Assembly: GCA_048264125.1 (NCBI GenBank) | Contig: JBLXDM010000002.1 | Coordinates: 310,001-374,000 of the forward strand | Direction: 5' to 3' | Length of the DNA: 64,000 nucleotides | DNA from: M1-B18 sp048264125 | GTDB lineage: Bacteria; Bacillota; Clostridia; Peptostreptococcales; Natronincolaceae | Position numbers and translations under genes: made by a program | The notes under the pieces: generated by a model | The model's input: the letters and a program-made list of their open reading frames with translations, nothing else | Databases searched by the model: none | What the model was told of the DNA's origin: nothing | Shown: piece by piece, positions 58,814-64,000 of the stretch | Layout of the letters: the number at the start of each line of letters is the position of its first letter | Position numbering within the stretch: position 1 is the stretch's first letter

Positions 58814-59206
58814 CTATAGGCCTTTTAGATATTCCGCCATTGCCCTATCATCCTCATCGATGTGTTTGGCGAGCCATTCGACCATCAAAAGCTTTATGTT
58901 ATCTAGTGTCTCATCTGCTACAATGCTTCTTTTAAGCTCCAGGTTGATATCAAAAATTTGATTTACTAAATATGTATGCTTCTCACGATGCTCCTTGAAG
59001 TCTGGATAATATGCATTGATCATGGCAGCCTCCTCCATGCTGAAATGCTCACTTACATATGATACTAAAAAGCTCAAGCCCTCCTTGATAGCCTTACCAT
59101 CTGTAATATCCAGAGACAGGATTTCCCCTACCTTTGAATAAATGTTTTTATGCTGCCGGTCAATTTCCTCAATGCCCGTAGCAAGGCCTTCATCCCACCA
59201 CAACAT
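58814..59206 (-). CDS. bacteriohemerythrin (second copy)
   Basis: The 130-residue paralogue has the complete ligand set DRQHKNI (H19), EHFSMEE, HREKH and HIDEDD. It starts at ATG 59206 with a GGGGGAAG site, 45 bp from a REP-like palindrome. The two copies are in one operon and differ enough to suggest old duplication. Confidence 0.92.
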   Translation of the reverse strand: MLWWDEGLATGIEEIDRQHKNIYSKVGEILSLDITDGKAIKEGLSFLVSYVSEHFSMEEAAMINAYYPDFKEHREKHTYLVNQIFDINLELKRSIVADETLDNIKLLMVEWLAKHIDEDDRAMAEYLKGL

Positions 59207-59250
59207 ACCTTCTTCCCCCTTAATTCAAAATAGTTCTTTAGCCTCAGCGT

Positions 59251-59275
59251 TGTCAGGGGGACGGTTCTCCTGACA
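59251..59275. repeat. REP-like palindrome upstream of hemerythrin gene
   Basis: TGTCAGG (59251-59257) and CCTGACA (59269-59275) form a perfect stem around the loop GGGACGGTTCT (59258-59268). Confidence 0.8.
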
Positions 59276-59536
59276 CGATTTGCCTATCTCTTACATAAGT
59301 AGCCCTGTGTTGTATATTCTTCATTTTTTTCAATAATGTGTCGTCCATATGTCTTTTTTAACTTCATCCTTTATGAATATAGCTTTTTTTCAGCGCCCCC
59401 TACCATGATATGATGGACCTGTTTTATTCTTTTTTCTTGCATGTCTTTGTATAGCCCGTCGTCCCCTTTGTTCCAGTTTATCCCTTCAAACCTTTAATGT
59501 CAATCAGGACAGCCCCTGCTGTTCAGAGTCCCCCAC

Positions 59537-59587
59537 AAAAAACAGAGAGCTGCTCAGGCAATCTAAAGCTTGCCTAAGAACAGCTCT
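59537..59587 (-). terminator. terminator of the small zinc-ribbon-like gene
   Basis: AGAGCTG/CAGCTCT (59546-59552, 59581-59587) and the inner AGGCAA/TTGCCT form a long hairpin; the minus strand continues with CTG and six T (59542-59537). Confidence 0.8.
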
Positions 59588-59668
59588 TTAATGTATTCTA
59601 TTTTCTCGATAATTAACGTTTCGCTTTAAGTATTTTACTCCGAATACTGATTATTTTAGTGGAATTAA

Positions 59669-59696
59669 TTGTCAAGAGAACCGTCCCCACTGACAA
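59669..59696. repeat. REP-like palindrome, inverted orientation
   Basis: TTGTCA (59669-59674) and TGACAA (59691-59696) enclose the complement of the conserved loop (AGAACCGTCCC, 59677-59687). It lies 1 bp beyond the stop of the gene at 59698. Confidence 0.75.
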
Positions 59697-59697
59697 C

Positions 59698-59943
59698 TTA
59701 TAGAATCTTTTGTAGCTTAATTGGTTCGAAGGGTCTGATAACCCTATTCTTTTCTTCGTCCTTATATAAAATATGTACCATGTTGTCTCTTACCTTCATA
59801 ACTCTGCCCTTAAGCTTTGTTCCAATAACGTTTACCGGTGCATTTACCACAAGTTTTTTAATGCTTTGTGATTGACAGAAGCTACATCCTTCATTAAAGC
59901 TATCGATTCTTCTACAATCTGCGCAGTAACTAAGATTATCCAT
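59698..59943 (-). CDS. small zinc-ribbon-like hypothetical protein
   Basis: The 81-residue protein has an N-terminal CxxC pair of motifs (SYCADCRRID, EGCSFCQSQ), a likely zinc ribbon, and a C-terminal beta-rich half (GTKLKGRVMKVRDNMVHILYK) that resembles an SH3/KOW-like fold. I do not recognise the family. ATG 59943 has GGGGG 7 nt upstream; ATG 59949 directly abuts that site. Confidence 0.6.
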   Translation of the reverse strand: MDNLSYCADCRRIDSFNEGCSFCQSQSIKKLVVNAPVNVIGTKLKGRVMKVRDNMVHILYKDEEKNRVIRPFEPIKLQKIL

Positions 59944-60053
59944 ACACATGCCCCCATTTTCCGTAATATTTATGGCCGTTGCTCAACTTATGCAGCCATA
60001 TTATCTATATTATGGAAAATTTAGAAAATTCCTTCTCTTGTCGCAAATTTTTT

Positions 60054-61838
60054 CTAATTAATCTTTTCTGCATTGAATTGTATTCCTGCTTGGTAAAGAA
60101 TAAATCCATTTGGGGTATCCTTATTATCAAATTCAATTGCTATGCCAAAGGATGAGGACTCATATTTTGTCTCTGATAACGGGTCAAGCGCAATAGCTTG
60201 CTGCCCCTCTCCTTGAAGCATTAGCTTACCATCCTCAACAAAAATATCTATCACAAGCACATCTTTTATTTCATAGGTTCCAACGTATTTATTTAATTGT
60301 TCCTCAGAAACGGTTATGAAGGTTAGCTCTTCTACAGGAGGCACGATATTGCCCTTTAGCATACTTGCTATGCTATATTTTATACTAGAAAGATCCGCAT
60401 AGCCCTTGTTGGTTAAAATAATAATTTGAGCATTTTCATCGGTAAAGATAGCATTTTCACTTGTAAAACCGATTGTGTTACCACCATGGAATATTTCTTC
60501 TCCGTACTCACCAGTATTAAACATTATCGCATAGCCATAAGGAACCAGCAGCTCCATATCTGGTGACTTTCCAAGCATTCTTTCTAAGCTTTTGGCAGAT
60601 ATAATCTCTCCTGCAAGCAAAGCATTATTCCATTGATATAAATCCTCTGCTGTTGAATGTAAATAGCCAGCACCATAGGCGACATTTAATAAAATGCTAT
60701 CTGCAGTGTCTAATATAACCTCCATGCTGCCTGAATAGCCATTTGCTTCAACAATTTTTTCTTCTAGCCCATAGGCGACTCCTGTGTTCTTCATTCCTAC
60801 TGGAGTAAAAATATTATCCTGTAAATATTTTTCTAGGGTTTGACCTGAAAGCTTTTCTACAATTTCTCCAAGAATAAGATATCCAGTATTGGAGTAGTTC
60901 CAGTTGGTTCCAGGCTCAAAATCCAGTGGCTTATCCTTGATAAGATCCATGATCTTATCAAAATTCCATTCCGACTGATCTATAGCTATAAAATCCGCTA
61001 GCTGGATCGTATAATTGTAGAGCCCAGAGGTATGGGTCAATAGCTGATGTATGGTAATTTCATCTGCAAAAGGCACATTGCTAAAATACTTAGATACCTT
61101 ATCATCGTAGGATAATTTATTGTCTTCAGCCAGCTGAATTATGGCAGCTGCAGTAAATTGCTTAGTAACTGACCCTATGGCAAAGGTCGTTGAGTTAAAG
61201 GCCTTTATATGATTCTCATAATCAGAATATCCATAGGAACGATCCAGAAGGACTTTATTATCTTTTGCTACTAAAACCTGGCCGGAAAAGTTCCTATGCA
61301 GCTCCAGGCTTGTAAGATATGTAGCAATTGCATTCTTAATACTCTCTTCTTGAGTGGTTAATTCAATGCTTTCTAGCCCTGCTGAAGGCTTATGTAGACC
61401 TATTGCTTTAGTGTCATTGTCAATCTCAAGTCTAGCCCCTAATATCAAGCTAATAAATTGGGAGTCAACGTATATTCTTGATTTTTTAAGCTCAATGCTA
61501 TCACTAAGCTTCTTTTCTACTCCATTTACTGTAACTACTTTCGTGAAGGGGTTTACCCATATCTCCCCATTATAGTTTGATAAAAAGGCACTTTCCTTTG
61601 TCGGTACCCAGGTTATTTCAGTCCCCAACCCTTCACTAATTAACCTTAAGGGATACATTACCCTTCCATCTTCACTTAAAAAGGTTTCATAATCCGACGA
61701 ATCAATCTGCTGGCCATCAACTGTTACTGTTGCAGTTATGTAATTTGATACTGGTAGCGTGCTATCTGCAAATGCAATAAATGCTGAGGAAAGAATCATG
61801 GAGATTGAAACTAATAGCAACAAGAGCCTTCTTTTCAT
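60054..61838 (-). CDS. exported serine beta-lactamase-like hydrolase with N-terminal stalk domain
   Basis: The 594-residue protein has a signal peptide (1-24, ending AFA) and a copper amine oxidase-type stalk domain (about 35-150: YPLRLISEGLGTEITWVPTK, VTVNGVEKKL). A class C beta-lactamase/esterase-type domain follows: SVTK with nucleophile S223 and K226, YSN at 315-317 and HGG near 450. A C-terminal lipocalin-like part ends the protein. Such proteins act as esterases, D-aminopeptidases or penicillin-binding enzymes at the surface; resistance to antibiotics cannot be inferred. AGGAGG precedes ATG 61838. Confidence 0.85.
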   Translation of the reverse strand: MKRRLLLLLVSISMILSSAFIAFADSTLPVSNYITATVTVDGQQIDSSDYETFLSEDGRVMYPLRLISEGLGTEITWVPTKESAFLSNYNGEIWVNPFTKVVTVNGVEKKLSDSIELKKSRIYVDSQFISLILGARLEIDNDTKAIGLHKPSAGLESIELTTQEESIKNAIATYLTSLELHRNFSGQVLVAKDNKVLLDRSYGYSDYENHIKAFNSTTFAIGSVTKQFTAAAIIQLAEDNKLSYDDKVSKYFSNVPFADEITIHQLLTHTSGLYNYTIQLADFIAIDQSEWNFDKIMDLIKDKPLDFEPGTNWNYSNTGYLILGEIVEKLSGQTLEKYLQDNIFTPVGMKNTGVAYGLEEKIVEANGYSGSMEVILDTADSILLNVAYGAGYLHSTAEDLYQWNNALLAGEIISAKSLERMLGKSPDMELLVPYGYAIMFNTGEYGEEIFHGGNTIGFTSENAIFTDENAQIIILTNKGYADLSSIKYSIASMLKGNIVPPVEELTFITVSEEQLNKYVGTYEIKDVLVIDIFVEDGKLMLQGEGQQAIALDPLSETKYESSSFGIAIEFDNKDTPNGFILYQAGIQFNAEKIN

Positions 61839-61933
61839 TTTGGTAGCCTCCTAAATTTATTTGTGATCTTATTGTCATACAATAGATATATTCCCTTTGT
61901 TTCTATCATAAAACAATTAATGTTGTCAAGGGG

Positions 61934-62014
61934 CTGTCAGGGGGACGGTTCCTTGTCAGGGGGACGGTTCTGCCGACAACTTTGAGATTGTCGGCAGAAC
62001 CGTCCCCCTGACAA
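61934..62014. repeat. triple REP-like element: perfect 27-bp inverted repeat plus one direct partial copy
   Basis: Arm 61953-61979 is the exact reverse complement of 61988-62014, with an 8-nt spacer (61980-61987). A further direct partial copy with GTCAGGGGGACGGTTCC lies at 61935-61951. The conserved loop GGGACGGTTCT is at 61961-61971. Arm length and spacer length equal those at 14474-14535. Confidence 0.9.
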
Positions 62015-62157
62015 TAATCGATTTCCTCATTTTTACATTTTTCTAGTGTTTTTATTTAACCACAATGTTATAATAATTATATATATATCAACAGAACCTA
62101 TTTTATAGGACCTAGAGACAGTTTTCCAAGAAAAATAAATTCGGAAGGAGGATTGAT

Positions 62158-62463
62158 ATGGAATCAAAGGATAGCTCAATATTCAATACCCTTAAGATTA
62201 TTTCCTTTCTTTTATTTGTATTTGCTTTGTTACAGGTGATCACCCCCTTAAAGATTCGTCTTTTCGGATCTGATTGGCTTTCAATGTACATCTGCTGTTT
62301 CCTTGGGGCTATTATAGGCTTTATTGGAAATAGGAGAAATGCCACTACACAGGCTATGAAAAGAATAGGCAAGCTGGCGGCTTACGGAAATCTTGCAATG
62401 ACCATTATATTTTTCCCTCCCATTTATTTTCTCTGGGGAACTCTACTGGAATCCATACTGTAA
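62158..62463 (+). CDS. small hypothetical membrane protein
   Basis: The 101-residue protein has three hydrophobic segments (about residues 13-28, 41-57, 77-95). GGAAGGAGG lies before ATG 62158 and a terminator follows the stop. I do not recognise a family. A minus-strand open frame across the same region is a shadow. Confidence 0.7.
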   Translation: MESKDSSIFNTLKIISFLLFVFALLQVITPLKIRLFGSDWLSMYICCFLGAIIGFIGNRRNATTQAMKRIGKLAAYGNLAMTIIFFPPIYFLWGTLLESIL

Positions 62464-62478
62464 AAGGACATTTAACAA

Positions 62479-62506
62479 CCCCCCGATTAGCATCAGGGGG
62501 TCTTTT
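62479..62506 (+). terminator. terminator after the small membrane protein gene
   Basis: CCCCC (62480-62484) and GGGGG (62496-62500) form a GC-rich stem with T-rich sequence TCTTTT following. Confidence 0.75.
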
Positions 62507-62536
62507 ATTATCAGAACAATACCGAATATACTCCGA

Positions 62537-63208
62537 CTAGCCGCAATTAATGTCGTATTGCAGCAGGAAGTATTCAGTTATTACGATAGCCCATTCACTT
62601 CCCATATAATAATAGGGCAGAAGGCATATTATGATGTCTCTGTCGCAGTCACAGTTGAAATAGCCATGCTCACCGTAGCATTGATCATGGTACATACAGC
62701 ATCTGTCCACTGCACTAATAGGGGCGTCGGGGCCGCTACATAGCGGGCCGCACCAGTTGCCGTAGATACAGGGCAGCAGACCCTTTGCTTCAGCATCCTC
62801 CTCAGCCTCCACTTCACTGAGATACTCTTCCTTTTTATTCAAATCTGCAATTATTGCATCATACTCTTCACTGTCAAATTTCTCTTCAAAGTCAATAAGC
62901 ATTTCTTCATCCACTATTTTATAGCCCTTCACTATTACCTTGTCATCTATACGAGTCACTTCGCTGGCAAAGGCATGAACACCCCTGGATGATACAACAA
63001 AATATGCCTTTACTTCATCGCTTATATTCATTTTTAATATTTCTGCAGAAAAATCCCCTCTGCTATAGGCAAGGGCCTCCAGGCTAGTATCGGTCATTTT
63101 CAGCTGCTTTTCCTTGACGATAGAATGCAGCAGCAGCCTGTATTCGTTGTCCTTGTTGGATTTTTGAATTAATTGCTTCTTTTCATTATCTAAAAGAACC
63201 TGCTTCAC
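62537..63208 (-). CDS. phospholipase A2-like protein with N-terminal prodomain-like region
   Basis: The 223-residue protein carries, in its last 80 residues, the hallmarks of secreted phospholipase A2: a calcium-loop-like YGNWCG (149-154), DRCCMYHDQCY (168-178) with catalytic H174-D175, and paired cysteines (FNCDCDR). The first 140 residues have no recognised domain and no signal peptide; the region is acidic toward residue 140, so it could be a pro-region or targeting part. GTG 63208 has AGGAG 7 nt upstream. The enzyme would cleave the sn-2 acyl chain of phospholipids; role and export route are unknown. Confidence 0.72.
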   Translation of the reverse strand: MKQVLLDNEKKQLIQKSNKDNEYRLLLHSIVKEKQLKMTDTSLEALAYSRGDFSAEILKMNISDEVKAYFVVSSRGVHAFASEVTRIDDKVIVKGYKIVDEEMLIDFEEKFDSEEYDAIIADLNKKEEYLSEVEAEEDAEAKGLLPCIYGNWCGPLCSGPDAPISAVDRCCMYHDQCYGEHGYFNCDCDRDIIICLLPYYYMGSEWAIVITEYFLLQYDINCG

Positions 63209-63310
63209 GAAACCACTCCTACAAATTGATGTTTGACGAACCTATTTGTCCGCCCAATAGAGTATATGCACCAGGGCTCATTTTTGTGAAGCATTGTCAG
63301 TCGTTGTCAG

Positions 63311-63337
63311 TTGTCAGGGGGACGGTTCTCCTGACAA
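63311..63337. repeat. REP-like palindrome overlapping the RAYT stop codon
   Basis: TTGTCAGG (63311-63318) and CCTGACAA (63330-63337) form a perfect 8-bp stem with loop GGGACGGTTCT (63319-63329). Direct partial TTGTCAG arms precede it at 63294 and 63304. Its minus strand encodes the last residues (LSGEPSP) and the stop of the RAYT protein. Confidence 0.85.
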
Positions 63338-64000
63338 TATTTTCCTGATGGTTTCTCTATTAATGCCGGTGGCCTCCGCAATTTTTCTTGTTGATAGGTT
63401 GAATTTAATTTTTAAGTCACCGATTAAGCCATCTCTGATTCCCCTATTCTTAAGCTTTGCTAAATCTCCTTGGGCCAATTTATTAATTGAGAGAAAGCTT
63501 GATATATGCTCCATTATTATTCCATCCTCTATAAATTCTTCTATTGCTTCCTCTATATCAATAAACCCGATAGCTTCTTCTTGGCGGCTAAATTCTTTAA
63601 ACAGCCTACAGGCCTCCTGGCGGCCCTCAGAAAAAATACCTAATATCATAGAAGCATCCACCAGTTGGCTACCCAACATTCCTGCAGCATATATGCTGTA
63701 GCTGCTCCATTTATAGCTCTCCTGTTTACAAATTTTAGCTTTCTCGGGGTTTTTATGTATATATCTTAATGCCGACAGCAAATATGCATCGTTTTCTATT
63801 CCTTCACTTTTATATCTGTCTTGAAACACATGCCCCACGCTCTTATGCCTTTGGTTGTAGTACTGAGCATAGCTTACCCCTATCCTTTTCATTACCCTTT
63901 CTATCGGCTCCGCTTCTTCCTTTATTACCAAATGCACATGATTGTCCATTATGCAGTAGCCATATAATCCGTATCCTCCCTTGCTTTTTTTATCCAATAA
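63314..64000 (-). CDS. REP-associated tyrosine transposase (RAYT/IS200-like), 5' end beyond window
   Basis: The visible 228 residues start inside the Y1_Tnp domain: the HUH motif in YCIMDNHVHLVIKE and the catalytic tyrosine region LRYIHKNPEKA. A C-terminal helical part ends in a helix-turn-helix (STRKIAEATGINRETIRKIL), a DnaA-domain-like extension known for some RAYTs. No ATG is present before the right edge, and the family normally has about 40 more N-terminal residues, so the gene continues outside. The element at 63311-63337 forms its last codons. RAYTs bind and cut REP hairpins in single-stranded DNA. Confidence 0.88.
   Translation of the reverse strand, partial: LLDKKSKGGYGLYGYCIMDNHVHLVIKEEAEPIERVMKRIGVSYAQYYNQRHKSVGHVFQDRYKSEGIENDAYLLSALRYIHKNPEKAKICKQESYKWSSYSIYAAGMLGSQLVDASMILGIFSEGRQEACRLFKEFSRQEEAIGFIDIEEAIEEFIEDGIIMEHISSFLSINKLAQGDLAKLKNRGIRDGLIGDLKIKFNLSTRKIAEATGINRETIRKILSGEPSP

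Larger units (their letters stand above)
59207..59697. other. intergenic region bounded by two inverted REP-like elements
   Basis: REP-like copies at 59251-59275 and 59669-59696 face each other. Between them is a minus-strand terminator at 59537-59587 and a minus-strand stretch near 59380-59500 of about 40 open codons without a start. No intact gene is visible. Confidence 0.5.

Noticed and set aside
59380..59500. Remnant of a second RAYT or a sugar dehydrogenase
   Set aside because: Only some 40 open codons with weak resemblance; not enough to name a family.
60054..61838. Antibiotic-resistance beta-lactamase
   Set aside because: The fold and SxxK/YxN motifs fit a broad esterase/peptidase family; the stalk and C-terminal domains do not point to resistance.
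61934..62014. CRISPR-like repeats
   Set aside because: The repeats are inverted hairpin pairs with one partial direct copy, without regular spacers or cas genes.
62112..62372. Minus-strand open frame of 86 codons
   Set aside because: It overlaps a plus-strand gene with a strong ribosome site and terminator, and has no supporting signals of its own.

Overview
The window looks like a chromosome segment of a low-GC, anaerobic Firmicute (class Clostridia). The evidence is AT-rich intergenic DNA, strong GGAGG-type ribosome binding sites, intrinsic terminators, an SLH-domain surface protein, hemerythrins, DUF368 and DUF3842 genes, and a his operon using the short HisG plus HisZ. I cannot name the species.

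Layout. 1-1590 (minus): two coupled DNA-metabolism genes (radical SAM TIGR03916-type and its TIGR03915/DUF4130-type partner, cut by the window edge) behind a LexA-like box and a structured leader. 1952-3172: a secreted polysaccharide deacetylase. 3338-9053 (minus): a family-5 (nickel/oligopeptide-type) ABC importer with a DUF3842 gene, started from a clear promoter followed by a leader terminator. 9390-12949 (plus): deacetylase, GH16 glucanase and family-2 glycosyltransferase, probably an exopolysaccharide cluster. 13005-20745 (minus): a complete histidine operon hisZGDCBHAF-IE. 21219-24919: two NERD-like membrane paralogues and an SLH protein.

25261-51977 (minus) is the most remarkable part. 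It is about 27 kb of contractile phage-tail genes with no terminase, portal, capsid, head-tail connector or integrase. It contains two non-identical sets of sheath, tube, chaperone, tape measure, baseplate and fibre genes: module A at 40125-50967 and a PBSX/Xkd-like module B at 26621-37870. One regulator lies at the front and one lysis cassette at the back. Between the modules sits an AT-rich radical SAM plus membrane-transporter cassette. A consensus SOS box (GAACATATGTTC) overlaps the start of the operon, and a divergent S24-type repressor gene follows. I read this as an SOS-induced tailocin locus that could encode two different R-type particles. Both tail-chaperone genes carry apparent programmed frameshift sites.

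52308-64000 holds the repressor, a stalk-domain protein, a DUF368 lipid-carrier transporter, a glutamate/dicarboxylate symporter, a rhomboid protease, an HEPN remnant with an MNT nucleotidyltransferase, two hemerythrins, a serine beta-lactamase-like protein, a phospholipase-A2-like protein and, at the right edge, a REP-associated tyrosine transposase (RAYT).

A second system runs across the window: palindromic elements with an invariant 11-nt loop (GGGACGGTTCT) and variable but self-complementary stems. They lie inside the his operon, around the hemerythrin and beta-lactamase genes, and at the very 3' end of the RAYT gene, where one supplies the last codons of the protein. This looks like a RAYT/REP system of a Gram-positive type.
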